Part shown: positions 28,301 to 36,186 of the stretch, piece after piece
Position numbering within the stretch: the first letter of the stretch is position 1
Layout of the letters: every line of letters begins with the position of its first letter
Source: Microbacterium sp. Leaf288
GTDB taxonomy: Bacteria; Actinomycetota; Actinomycetes; Actinomycetales; Microbacteriaceae
Assembly (NCBI RefSeq): GCF_001422925.1
Contig: NZ_LMNI01000010.1
Coordinates: 748,404 to 812,403, forward strand
Direction: 5' to 3'
DNA length: 64,000 nt
The notes under the pieces: generated by a model
Database searches by the model: none
Told to the model about the DNA's origin: nothing
Seen by the model: only the letters and a program-made list of their open reading frames with translations
Translations under genes and position numbers: made by a program

Positions 28301-28640
28301 GGGTCGTCGGGAACGCCCGCCGCTCCCCCGCCGCGAGGACGACTGCGCCCAGGTCGGCCTCGGGATCCGACGGGCGGGCCCGCAGACCCTCGTCGTCGCA
28401 GCGGAAGACCGCGTACCCCGTGAGATCGACCGGGCGATCACCGGGATTCGCGAGTTCGAAGAAGCCGGAAGCCGAGCCCCGAACTCCTGCCGGCGCGACC
28501 TCGACGAGCGACACCGTGCCCGTCGACGTGACGATTCGGGGCGATTCCGCCGCACCGGCAGGACCGCCGACCGAGGCCGCAATCCCGATGAGGAGGATGG
28601 AGGCCGCAAGGAATGTGGTCACACGTTTCGTGGCGCGCAC
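25395..28640 (-). CDS. Secreted metallophosphoesterase with three lamin-tail domains
   Basis: This encodes 1081 residues. A signal peptide (1-31, ending AGA-AES) is followed by three lamin-tail (LTD) beta domains at about 38-150, 197-330 and 372-510, each with the FxELAN/FVELEN motif and a pair of cysteines. After a linker comes a calcineurin-like phosphoesterase domain (about 735-1010) with motifs ITDTQ (742-744 DTQ), THTGDL, GNHDN (819-823), THEH (903-906) and SGHFHG (947-952). The protein lacks an LPXTG or C-terminal helix, so it is released or non-covalently bound. LTD domains recur in extracellular nucleases and phosphatases of environmental bacteria, so phosphate scavenging is likely. 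It lies 79 bp downstream of a cutC gene. Confidence 0.85.
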   Translation of the reverse strand: MRATKRVTTFLAASILLIGIAASVGGPAGAAESPRIVTSTGTVSLVEVAPAGVRGSASGFFELANPGDRPVDLTGYAVFRCDDEGLRARPSDPEADLGAVVLAAGERRAFPTTRLSERGYGLIVIAPSGETVDALAVYSDDPAPTTSECGGVELPVTTAAALGESWQRAGASADGRWVRAIATPGGSNVLAVAGDEPVRVSEIAAAGPAGRSDDFVELENAGPVVVDLDGWRLYRCTATGAAPSEALQHVFDASATLRPGERLVIGGPGFAEDADVRVETSLADPVHGVLLVDADGRRVDGVGVSSREDTACQTGRDKLTSTLDYRTGESWQRQADGGFAIASRTPGAPNAERSRSAASSIATAFAYDDRPGLAVSEIATDPEIDGMPRRNFVELANFGAREVDISGWTLVACGADGFRRLDDLAVVAPGTVLGPDDTWTAALEGTPAAGVAGAAYADPLELAGAGVWVQDAEGRRVDSVGVFHRNEMDSSVDVPSPCTKGLALSTFAVDRVRGETLQRAAFTGDDASDFFPAPATPGVLAVRRASSADDVIRRALDDARSEAVDAAVGRAAAVAVAPQAGDGTPLEVLAAHAGSWPSPLTSRTAPGEHEVSAAGLTARDDGYDLPYVRMRVRVPDGGGTISWQGRTVGRAEVRLSVWAPGAGTTGRAGWRALDEAAGALAAADAAATASVRLDGVVRGEEVVGGAVDLLVQVVPRAESAAADADGLADPADYDLALGHITDTQYYSEAYPEVYAGEVAWLAENADARKLAFVTHTGDLIQNWVDPGQTEERARREYEVASRLQGVLDANGIANSVLPGNHDNKRGVSNDLFNEYFGPERYRDRPWFGGSLTADDNSANWSSFAAGGARFVMISLPYAYGEREVAWAQDVVAAHRDANVVISTHEHLMPATATDEAERSTTSRWVSHGDLLWERVVAPNRNVVLVLSGHFHGLGAIITENAGGIPGHTVLEALADYQEFRTPTGERATGFQRLLQVDLAAGMLAVDTFSVPLGATASHPYDYTQFLPDDGDAATASNERPWRILAQGLQHRYTEEDDAFAVPLALQYAKAVETDAVSTVRD

Positions 28641-28719
28641 GCCATGACGGTGACCCGGCGAGGTGAACCGGCACGGGCCTGGCGGCGATCATCCGGTGTA
28701 CGGCTGCGGGACGCTTGCC

Positions 28720-29439
28720 TCAGCCGGCGGCGGCGGCGACGGCCGCCGCCACGACTGCGGCGTCGGTGACGTCGTGGCCCGGCGACCCGCCGCCCGGGCC
28801 GGACGGCGCATCGTGGCCCGCGCGCGCTCGCGCCGACAGGTGCACCGCGTCGACCCCGGCCGCGAACAGTGCCGGGATGTCGGCCGGCTGCACGCCGCCG
28901 CCCGCCATCACCTCGACAGCTCCCGAGCGTTCCGCGAACACCGCCAGCATGGCGAGGCCGTCGATGGAGCGCGGCGCACCGCCCGAGGTCAGCACACGGT
29001 CGACCCCCTCGGCCACCAGCGCGTTGAAGACGGCCGACGGATCGGCCGCGGCGTCGACGGCCCGGTGGAACACGAGCGTCGCGGGGCCCGCAGCATCCCG
29101 CCATCGGCGCAGCGTCTCGACGTCGAGGCCGCCCGCCGAGGTCAGCGCGCCCACGACCACACCGCCCGCGCCGCGATCCACGCACGCGCGGATGTCGGCC
29201 GCCACGAGCGCGACCTCGTCGGGGTCGTAGACGAACCCGCCTCCGCGAGGACGCACGAGCACGTTCACGGTCGCGGGGTCGACGGCCGCGAGCACGGCCT
29301 CGAGGGTCGCGAGCGACGGTGTCAACCCGCCCACGTCGAGGGCCTGGCACAGCTCGAGACGGGTGGCCCCGGCCGCGATCGCGGAGCGGGCCCCTGCGGG
29401 GTCTTGGACGGCGATCTCGACAGGGCGCGGTGCGGACAT
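28720..29439 (-). CDS. CutC-family TIM-barrel protein, copy 1
   Basis: This encodes 239 residues, a full-length CutC (PF03932) TIM barrel with the family strings VEIAVQD, RLELCQAL, VLVRPRGGGFVY, FHRAVDA and RVLTSGGA. It is usually annotated as a copper homeostasis protein, but work on Escherichia coli CutC did not support that role, so the function is open. A second, clearly paralogous copy lies at 36187-36906 inside a sugar operon. This copy is upstream of the secreted metallophosphoesterase gene on the same strand. Confidence 0.85.
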   Translation of the reverse strand: MSAPRPVEIAVQDPAGARSAIAAGATRLELCQALDVGGLTPSLATLEAVLAAVDPATVNVLVRPRGGGFVYDPDEVALVAADIRACVDRGAGGVVVGALTSAGGLDVETLRRWRDAAGPATLVFHRAVDAAADPSAVFNALVAEGVDRVLTSGGAPRSIDGLAMLAVFAERSGAVEVMAGGGVQPADIPALFAAGVDAVHLSARARAGHDAPSGPGGGSPGHDVTDAAVVAAAVAAAAG

Positions 29440-29482
29440 GCCGCGAGCCTAGTCCGACGGTGAGCCCGGCCGCAGACATGGT

Positions 29483-29514
29483 GAGACCCGCCGCGCTCCC
29501 GGGCGGCGGGTCTC
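29483..29514 (-). terminator. Terminator of the 68-residue gene
   Basis: A perfect 11-bp stem GAGACCCGCCG / CGGCGGGTCTC with a 10-nt loop lies 7 bp beyond the stop of the small minus-strand gene. It supports that gene being a separate transcript. Confidence 0.65.
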
Positions 29515-29521
29515 GACGGAT

Positions 29522-29728
29522 TCAAGAGAATCGCAGCTGCCGCGGCCTCGTGAAGAGGTGACGGAACCACACGCCGATGCCTGCGACGACGTGCGACGCC
29601 GGGCTCTCGGGCGTGATCGTCGCGCCGCGGTCGGCGATGCTGCGGAGAATCTCGTTCTCGCGATCCAGGGCGGCCGCCCGCTCGCGATCGAGCCGGTCGG
29701 CCGTGTAGGTCAGGGTGTTCCCGTCCAT
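29522..29728 (-). CDS. 68-residue protein divergent from the SARP regulator
   Basis: The protein has a charged N-terminal helix rich in Arg, Glu and Asp (about 8-35), a short hydrophobic patch (SHVVAGIGVWF, about 46-56), and a basic tail (RHLFTRPRQLRF). It has no signal peptide or known motif. I chose the ATG at 29728 because AAAGGAA lies 5 nt upstream. An in-frame ATG at 29743 overlaps that ribosome-binding site. A clean terminator follows. It is transcribed away from the SARP-STAND gene, and the heptamer array between them could control it. It may be membrane-associated or a small partner of the regulator; this is conjecture. Confidence 0.5.
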   Translation of the reverse strand: MDGNTLTYTADRLDRERAAALDRENEILRSIADRGATITPESPASHVVAGIGVWFRHLFTRPRQLRFS

Positions 29729-29832
29729 GGCCGTTCCTTTCATGATGCTCGCCCGGGTTGGCGAGGGTTGTGTGGTGTGAGTCGCGGTCGCGGTGCGGTG
29801 ATACGCCGGGCCGTGAACACAGCGTCGCGGCA

Positions 29833-29872
29833 TCCGGTATCGGGATCGGGCGCGTCCGGTACTGGTCCGGTA
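29833..29872. promoter_or_regulatory. Putative SARP operator: three TCCGGTA heptamers in 11-bp register
   Basis: Perfect TCCGGTA copies lie at 29833-29839, 29855-29861 and 29866-29872, so their spacings are 22 and 11 bp. SARP proteins are known to bind direct heptamer repeats separated by 4 bp (11-bp period). Weaker matches continue in phase at 29877 and 29888, towards the -35 box. The array lies between a small divergent gene and the SARP-STAND gene, which suggests autoregulation. Confidence 0.6.
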
Positions 29873-29892
29873 CTGATCAGGGGCGGATGCCG

Positions 29893-29921
29893 TTGACGCT
29901 CGTATCGGCGGAGATCACACT
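29893..29921 (+). promoter_or_regulatory. Putative promoter of the SARP-STAND gene, leaderless
   Basis: TTGACG (29893-29898) and CACACT (29916-29921) are separated by 17 bp. The ATG lies only 6 bp after the -10 box and lacks a normally spaced Shine-Dalgarno sequence, so transcription would start at or next to the ATG, giving a leaderless mRNA as is common in actinobacteria. Confidence 0.5.
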
Positions 29922-29927
29922 GCAAAG

Positions 29928-32900
29928 ATGGCCATCAGGGTCTTGGGGCCGCTCGACACGGGGACCGAGCACACCCTGAGCCCGCGGGAGCGGGTGGTTC
30001 TCGCCGCACTGATCGTGCGAGCGGGACGCACTGTCGCGCCGGGCGACCTCGCGGAGGCGTGCTGGGGCGAGGATCCGCCGCGCACATGGCCGCAGCAGGT
30101 GAAGACCTGCGTGGCCCGCATCCGGGCCGGGCTCGGGAGCGCCGCCGTGGTGACCCGGGGCTCCGAGTACACGCTGGGGATCGATCCCGCGACGATCGAC
30201 GCGTTCGAGTTCGAACGCCTGGTCTCGAGTGCGCGGCAGCATGCCCTGCATGACGAGCACGATCGCGCGGTCGACGCGTACCGGCGCGCGCTCGAGCTGT
30301 GGCGCGGCGAACCCTACGCGGAGCTGGTCGACTGGGCGCCCGCGGCGGCCGAAGCCGAGCGTCTCATCGAGATCCGCGACAGCGCCCAGGAGGAGCTGCT
30401 CGAGGCCCGCCTCGCCGAAGGCGAGCACCGCGCGGTCATCGCCGACGCCGAGCGCCTCGTGCGCGCGGCCCCGCTCCGCGAGGATCGCTGGGCGATCCTC
30501 GCGATCGCCAACTATCGCGCCGGGAGGCAGGCCGAGGCGCTCGCCACCGTGCGCGCCGCTCGCACGCGACTCGTCGACGAACTCGGCATCGACGTCGGGC
30601 AGCGGCTGCGCGAACTCGAGGCGTCGATGCTGCGGCAGGATCCGGCCCTCGCCCTCGTCAAGACGCTGCATCGCGTGAGCGACGCGTGCCCGTACCGCGG
30701 CCTGGCGGCCTTCTCGACCGCCGACGCGGACGAGTTCTTCGGACGCGAGAGCGACATCGAGGCGCTCCTGCAACGCGTGCGGCCGGGAACGCTGACCGCG
30801 GTGGTGGGGGCGTCCGGCTCGGGGAAGTCGTCGCTGGTGTTCGCGGGCCTGCTCCCGCACGCCTCGGAGGACCGCCGCGTGGCTATCGTCACCGCGGGAC
30901 GCGAAGCCGCGCCGCGACTTCGCGGACGGCTCGAGCAGCGGGGCGCGGCCGACCTCGTCGTCGTGGACCAGTCGGAGGCGGTGTTCCAGCTCCCCGAGCG
31001 CGAGCAGGAGGAGTTGTGCGCGCTCGTCGCGAGTGTCCTGTCGACCGGGTCGGCCGTGATCATGACCCTCCGCAGCGACTTCCTCGACCGCGCGACGGGT
31101 CTGCCTCACATCGGAACCCTGATCGGCCGGGGCGTCTACGCGATCGGGCCGCTCAGCCTCGCCGGTCTGCGCGAGGCGATCGAGTACCCGGCCACCCGCG
31201 CCGGTCTCCGGCTGGAGCCGGGACTCGTCGAAGTGATCGTGAGGGATGCCGCCGACCGGCGCAGCACGCTTCCCCACGTCTCGCACGCCCTGGTCGAGAC
31301 CTGGGTCCGGCGCGAGGGAGCGACGCTCACCGTCGCCGGGTACGAGGCGTCCGGAGGTCTGGTCGGCGCCATCGCACAGTCGGCCGAGAGCCTCTACCGA
31401 TCGCTCGACGCCGAGGATGCCGATGCGTGCCGATCTCTGATGCTGCGACTCGTGCACCGTGGCGCCGACGGCGCCTCGGTTCGGCATACCGGTCAGCTCG
31501 CACCGCTCGTCGCGGACCCGGCGCGCCGCAGGGTGCTCGACCGCCTGGTCACCGCGCGACTCCTGACCACCGACGGGGACGAGGTGACGATCGCCCATGA
31601 GTCCATCGCGACGGCGTGGCCGCGCCTTGACCGCTGGCTCGAGGAGGACGCCGAGGGAGCGCGCCTCGTCCCGGTCGTCGCGACGGCGGCGGAGCTGTGG
31701 AACGGGTCCGGCCGGCGGGACGAGGACCTGCTCCGCGGAGCGCGCCTGCAGGCGGCGCTTGACTGGCGTGGCGAGGCGCAGCCCGACCTCACCGCCGTGG
31801 AGCGGGAACTGCTGGACGCGTCGGCCGAACGCGAGCAGGACGAGCTGCGCGAGCTCGGCGAGCGCGCCGCCCGCGAGAAGCGGAGCAACCGACGGCTGCG
31901 GTGGGCGGTGGGAGGTGCGGGCGTGCTGGTGGTGGCGGCGATCGTCGGCGGAAGCCTCGCGGTCGTGCGGGGCGGGGAGGCGCAGGTCGCTGCCGAGAAC
32001 GCGAGCGTCGAGGCACTCGTTGCGACGTCGCTCTCGCTGCTCGACCAGGACCGCGAGGTCGCCGCATTGCTCGCCGCTGAGGCGTACCGCCGATGGCCCG
32101 ACGATCCGCGGACGCGATCCGCGCTCTGGGGTGTCGTGACGAACTCCGGAGGCGTCGTCGCCGTCCACCACGGGGCCGACGCGTCAGTCCCCTGGCTCGA
32201 TGTCATTCCGGGGACGGGCACCGCGGTGCGAGTATCGGCGGCTCCGACCGATCGCACAGCGTCGACGGTCGACATCGTGGATCTGGCGACCGGCGACTCT
32301 ATCGACGTGCTCGACGCCGAGCTGCCGGCGGCGGTCGCCGGGTCGGAGCGGAGCGTCTCGGTGAGTCCCGACGGATCTGCTGCGGCGATCACCGTCTTCG
32401 TCTCCACTGATCCGGTAGATGCGGACGAGTGCTGCTGGACGCACCTTTCGGTGATCGATCTCGCGAGGGGACGAGCCCGGCCGGAAATCGACGTGGTTCG
32501 AGCCATGTTGTGGCCTGGCGCGGTGTGGGATGCGGCGGGTCGGAGTCTGTTCATGGTCGACGCGGAGACGGCCGAACTGATCGCGGTCGACTCGGCGTCA
32601 GGCGTCGTGCGGGTATCGAGCGGCTGGGCGCCCTCCCCGCCTTCGAACATGGACGACGTGCAGGTGTACGCGAGCCCCGCCATCGTCGACGAGGAACTCG
32701 TCGCCGTCGGCGCAGGCCACGAGATCCGGTTGCACGAACAGGATTCACTCGCGCTCGCGCGAACGATTCCCCTCGACAGCGACAGATCGAGCGAAGCGAT
32801 CATCACCGACGGCGGGGGTGGATTGGTGGCCGCAGGGTGGGACGGCACGGTCCGCATCGCCTCCGACGGAACCGTCCTGTGGCGCCGCAACGTGGAACCG

Positions 32901-34163
32901 ACGGAGACCTGCGTAACGCTGCATCTCGTAAGCCCCGACACGATCGCCTGCGGATCATACGGAGGATTGTCGATCCTCGATCTCCACACCGGCGAGGCGA
33001 CGGGTGCGCGTGCGCCACTGCAGTACAACCGGAAGGCGTTCTTCGAAACCATCGACGATCAGTCCCTGCTCGCTTTCCCCACGATCCCGCCGGTCTGGCT
33101 GCGCTGGCGGATCGACGGCGGTGGCGCGGGCGCGGAGGTCGTCGCGAAAGGACGCGAGCTTCTCGAGGGCCCCGAGGCAGGAGGCTCACTCGTCGTCACA
33201 CAGCCATCAGGTGGCGGGCCGATGCGGCTGTGGGACATCGACCGCGACGTCGCCGTCGGCGAGGAGTCGGCGAGGATCGTGCCGCTCGGCAGCGGAGTGG
33301 TGGCACGCTTCGCCGAGTACGAGTCAGGCCCGTTGTACGCGCGGTACTGGCAGCAGTGGGGGCGGCCGACGCTCGAGCACGTGTCGACGGGCGACGAGAT
33401 CCCCCTGCGCATCGGCGATCTGCCCGACTCGGTGAACGTCTACCCGGGGGGCTGGGCGACCCCGGCCTTCGCCGCATGGCCTGGCGCCGTGGTCGCCTTC
33501 GACCCTTCGACGGGCGAGGCCCTCGGACCGATCATCAGGCTCGCCGAAGGGCGCTTCACCGACGTGGGTTCGATCAGCGAAACGCCCGACGCGACGCGCG
33601 CCGTGATCACCTGGTGGAACGTGAAGCGGGCCACCTCGGAGACCGGGGTCTTCGAGATCTCGACCGGAGACCTCATCGCGCGCGGTCTCTACGGCCTGGA
33701 GGGGAGCCTGGCCGTCGACGACGACCGCTTGGTCGGCGTCGCGGAGGATGAAGCCCGGATCTACGACCTGCGCACACTCGAGCCGATCGCCGCCCTTGCG
33801 CGGGCTGCAGGCGGCGGCAACCGGATCGCGGTCAGCGCGGACGGTCGCACGCTGCTGAACGTCGGGTACAACAACACGCTCACGCTCTACGATCTGGCGG
33901 GGAACGTCGCCCTCGCGGGTCCGCTCGACGGTGCGGCGGATGCGACTCTCATCGCCGGCGGGTTCCTCACCGCCGACGGCGAGAGCCTGATAGAAGCCCT
34001 GCCCAGCGGCATCCGGATCTGGGAGCTGGGCGCCCGGCAGCAGTCGACCCACGCGTGCACGCTGGCCGGCCGAGAGCTCACCACGGACGAATGGACGACG
34101 TACTTCCCCGGCGAGGAGCGTGTCGAGACGTGCGCAGCGCTCGCCTCCGCTGCCGGTGAATGA
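29928..34163 (+). CDS. SARP-type regulator fused to STAND ATPase, membrane helix and propeller-like sensor
   Basis: This encodes 1411 residues. An OmpR/SARP winged helix spans about 1-85 (LGPLD start, LSPRERVVLAALIVRAGR). A BTAD tetratricopeptide-like region spans about 92-240. A STAND-type P-loop NTPase spans about 253-570, with Walker A GASGSGKSS (294-302) and a Walker B-like VVVDQSEAVF (344-353). A basic helical linker is followed by one transmembrane helix (about 659-681) and about 700 residues of beta-repeat sequence resembling a WD40-type propeller. The tail ACTLAGRELTTDEWTTYFPG is the conserved end motif of many STAND-propeller proteins. The predicted topology puts the DNA-binding and ATPase parts inside and the propeller outside, a one-protein signal transducer. 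No target genes are adjacent except the divergent 68-residue gene. Confidence 0.85.
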   Translation: MAIRVLGPLDTGTEHTLSPRERVVLAALIVRAGRTVAPGDLAEACWGEDPPRTWPQQVKTCVARIRAGLGSAAVVTRGSEYTLGIDPATIDAFEFERLVSSARQHALHDEHDRAVDAYRRALELWRGEPYAELVDWAPAAAEAERLIEIRDSAQEELLEARLAEGEHRAVIADAERLVRAAPLREDRWAILAIANYRAGRQAEALATVRAARTRLVDELGIDVGQRLRELEASMLRQDPALALVKTLHRVSDACPYRGLAAFSTADADEFFGRESDIEALLQRVRPGTLTAVVGASGSGKSSLVFAGLLPHASEDRRVAIVTAGREAAPRLRGRLEQRGAADLVVVDQSEAVFQLPEREQEELCALVASVLSTGSAVIMTLRSDFLDRATGLPHIGTLIGRGVYAIGPLSLAGLREAIEYPATRAGLRLEPGLVEVIVRDAADRRSTLPHVSHALVETWVRREGATLTVAGYEASGGLVGAIAQSAESLYRSLDAEDADACRSLMLRLVHRGADGASVRHTGQLAPLVADPARRRVLDRLVTARLLTTDGDEVTIAHESIATAWPRLDRWLEEDAEGARLVPVVATAAELWNGSGRRDEDLLRGARLQAALDWRGEAQPDLTAVERELLDASAEREQDELRELGERAAREKRSNRRLRWAVGGAGVLVVAAIVGGSLAVVRGGEAQVAAENASVEALVATSLSLLDQDREVAALLAAEAYRRWPDDPRTRSALWGVVTNSGGVVAVHHGADASVPWLDVIPGTGTAVRVSAAPTDRTASTVDIVDLATGDSIDVLDAELPAAVAGSERSVSVSPDGSAAAITVFVSTDPVDADECCWTHLSVIDLARGRARPEIDVVRAMLWPGAVWDAAGRSLFMVDAETAELIAVDSASGVVRVSSGWAPSPPSNMDDVQVYASPAIVDEELVAVGAGHEIRLHEQDSLALARTIPLDSDRSSEAIITDGGGGLVAAGWDGTVRIASDGTVLWRRNVEPTETCVTLHLVSPDTIACGSYGGLSILDLHTGEATGARAPLQYNRKAFFETIDDQSLLAFPTIPPVWLRWRIDGGGAGAEVVAKGRELLEGPEAGGSLVVTQPSGGGPMRLWDIDRDVAVGEESARIVPLGSGVVARFAEYESGPLYARYWQQWGRPTLEHVSTGDEIPLRIGDLPDSVNVYPGGWATPAFAAWPGAVVAFDPSTGEALGPIIRLAEGRFTDVGSISETPDATRAVITWWNVKRATSETGVFEISTGDLIARGLYGLEGSLAVDDDRLVGVAEDEARIYDLRTLEPIAALARAAGGGNRIAVSADGRTLLNVGYNNTLTLYDLAGNVALAGPLDGAADATLIAGGFLTADGESLIEALPSGIRIWELGARQQSTHACTLAGRELTTDEWTTYFPGEERVETCAALASAAGE

Positions 34164-34250
34164 AGCCCACGGGGCGCGCGGATCCCGAGCAGGAATTCGC
34201 CGCAGGATGCTCGCTCACCCCGCGCCCGCGCTTCACCGGGCCGCGCGTGG

Positions 34251-36086
34251 TCAGAACACCGGCACGCCCGCGCGCACCAGCCGCCAGTTCGCGACGTGGA
34301 AGTCGGCGGGGTCGATCACTCCCGTCGCCGAGGCGTACGCCACAATCGCCTCGCGGATCGCGACCTGCGCGTTGTAGACCACGGGCGCGGTCGCGACGTG
34401 CGGGAACCCGCCGCCACCTGATTGCCGATAGTTGTTGATCGCCACCACGAACCGCTGGTCGGCCGCCACCGGCGCTCCGCCGAAGGCGAGGTTCGCGATG
34501 CGCGAACCCTGCGGCTGGGAGATCTCGATGTCGTATGTGACGCCCGAGAACTGGTCGAAGTTGTAATCCGGGGTGTTGAGCGCGTTCGTCCAGGTGGCCG
34601 GTGCGACCGGGGCATCGGGTGCCACCTGCTGGAAGTACTTGGCCGAGTATTCGAGATAGTCCTTGATCTGGGCGCCCGTGATCACCGACCCGAGCAGCGT
34701 GTTGTCGTAGATGTACAGCCCCGCGACGTCCTTGATCGTGACCTGCCCGGCCGGGAACGTCGCGGCGCGGTTGAACGGCGCCGCGAGGGAGATGATCGGA
34801 AGGGATGCCTCGGGGGTGCCGGCGATCGCCTTCGACACGGTGTCGATCTGCACGTGGTGGATGTAGTCGAGGATCGCGGTGTCTTTCCAGCACGACTCGG
34901 CGGCAGAGAGCACCTCGGTGGAGGTCGCGACCGGCGTGTTGACGTACGCGACGACGGCGTCGTGCTGCGCCTTCACGACCTGGACGAGCGCGGGGTCGTC
35001 GGCGACCGTGTTCGTGTTGACGGTGAGGGACTTCGCTCCGGTGACCGCCCACTTGCCGCGGTCGATCGTGAGCGTGAGGTCGAACACGCTGAGGCGCTGA
35101 CCCCAGTTCTTCGGCTCGCTCATGACGACCTGCCTGCCCGTAGCCTTGTTCGTCACGAACCGCTGCGGGACGTCCTGGTGGGCGTGACCGAAGAGGACCG
35201 CGTCGATGCCGGGCACCTGCTCGGCCAGCAGGGCGGACGCGTTCTCGACCGGGATGTCGGAGCCGTACGACGACAGCCCGCTGTCGCCCGCGTGCACGCT
35301 CACAACGACCACGTCGACGCCCTCCGCCCGCATCACGGGCACCCAGCGCGCCGCCGACTCCACGACGTCGAGCACGTCGATGCGGCCGCTCACGTTCGCC
35401 TTGTCCCAGATGACGACGCCGGGGTTGGTGAGGCCGAGCACGCCGACGCGGATCGGCTTGTAGCCGGGAATGTTCATCTTCTTGACGACATAGGGGCGGA
35501 ACGCGGGATCGGTCGTGCCCGCGTGCACGGCGTTCGCGGCCAGGGCCGGGGCATCCAACTGTGAGATCCAGTTGTCGAGGAAGTCGAGCCCGTAGTTGAA
35601 CTCATGGTTGCCGAGGGCCACGGCGTCGTAGCCGATCGCGTTGAACGCGGCCGCGATCGGATGCATCGCACCCGACGCGGTGACCGGGTCGACGGTCGCG
35701 TAGTAGAAGCCCAGCGGCGACCCCTGAATCGTGTCGCCGGCGTCGAACAACAGCGTCCGGCCGCGTCCCCGATCTGCACGGATCTGGTTCACGAGGCTCG
35801 ACACGCGAGCCAGCCCGATCGTGTTGCCCGCACTGTCGCTGTAGGCGGCGTCCTTGTAGTAGTCCCAGTTGAGCGCGTTCGCGTGGATGTCGGATGTGCC
35901 CATGATGGTGATGGTCACGGACTTCCCGCCGGGTGCGGCCAACGCCTGCGGCGACTGCACCCATCCGGCCGCGGCGAGCACACTCGCCGCGGAGACACCC
36001 ACGAGGAAATTGCGTCGACTCAGACCCGAGTGGGGCGGGTTCTCCGCCGTGGTCCCGAGGTCGTGGTCGGATGCGTGATCAGGCAT
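34251..36086 (-). CDS. Tat-exported 5'-nucleotidase / 2',3'-cyclic phosphodiesterase family enzyme
   Basis: This encodes 611 residues. A twin-arginine signal (SRRNFLVG at 23-30, hydrophobic to about 52) is followed by a metallophosphatase domain with SDIH, DAGDTIQG, GNHEFNYGLD, SVHAGD and FGHAHQD motifs (about 65-310), then the 5'-nucleotidase C-terminal substrate-binding domain (about 360-570, with YDNTLLGSVITGAQIKDYLE and INNYRQSGGGGF). It would strip phosphate from nucleotides outside the membrane. I chose the ATG at 36086, preceded by GGGAG at 5 nt; an in-frame ATG at 36098 lacks a good site. It follows the fucoside operon by 100 bp on the same strand but is not coupled to it. Confidence 0.9.
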   Translation of the reverse strand: MPDHASDHDLGTTAENPPHSGLSRRNFLVGVSAASVLAAAGWVQSPQALAAPGGKSVTITIMGTSDIHANALNWDYYKDAAYSDSAGNTIGLARVSSLVNQIRADRGRGRTLLFDAGDTIQGSPLGFYYATVDPVTASGAMHPIAAAFNAIGYDAVALGNHEFNYGLDFLDNWISQLDAPALAANAVHAGTTDPAFRPYVVKKMNIPGYKPIRVGVLGLTNPGVVIWDKANVSGRIDVLDVVESAARWVPVMRAEGVDVVVVSVHAGDSGLSSYGSDIPVENASALLAEQVPGIDAVLFGHAHQDVPQRFVTNKATGRQVVMSEPKNWGQRLSVFDLTLTIDRGKWAVTGAKSLTVNTNTVADDPALVQVVKAQHDAVVAYVNTPVATSTEVLSAAESCWKDTAILDYIHHVQIDTVSKAIAGTPEASLPIISLAAPFNRAATFPAGQVTIKDVAGLYIYDNTLLGSVITGAQIKDYLEYSAKYFQQVAPDAPVAPATWTNALNTPDYNFDQFSGVTYDIEISQPQGSRIANLAFGGAPVAADQRFVVAINNYRQSGGGGFPHVATAPVVYNAQVAIREAIVAYASATGVIDPADFHVANWRLVRAGVPVF

Positions 36087-36186
36087 GTTTTCTCCCATGG
36101 CGAGGATCGAACCACGCTCCCGGGCACGGCGACAAGAGTCCGCGGATGAGGAAACTCTCAGCAACCGCTCCGACCGGCAGCGGTGC

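Noticed and set aside
26814..28769. A 651-codon + strand frame inside the metallophosphoesterase gene.
   Set aside because: It is a shadow of the LTD-phosphoesterase coding sequence, with no motif in its translation.
28720..29439. Copper homeostasis function for the two CutC proteins.
   Set aside because: The name is historical. There is no copper-binding motif, transporter or metal regulator nearby, and one copy is in a sugar operon.
29758..29832. Extended N-terminus of the 68-residue protein from upstream in-frame starts.
   Set aside because: The extra residues are His/Thr-rich and non-protein-like. They would run into the divergent regulatory region, whereas the ATG at 29728 has a proper ribosome-binding site.
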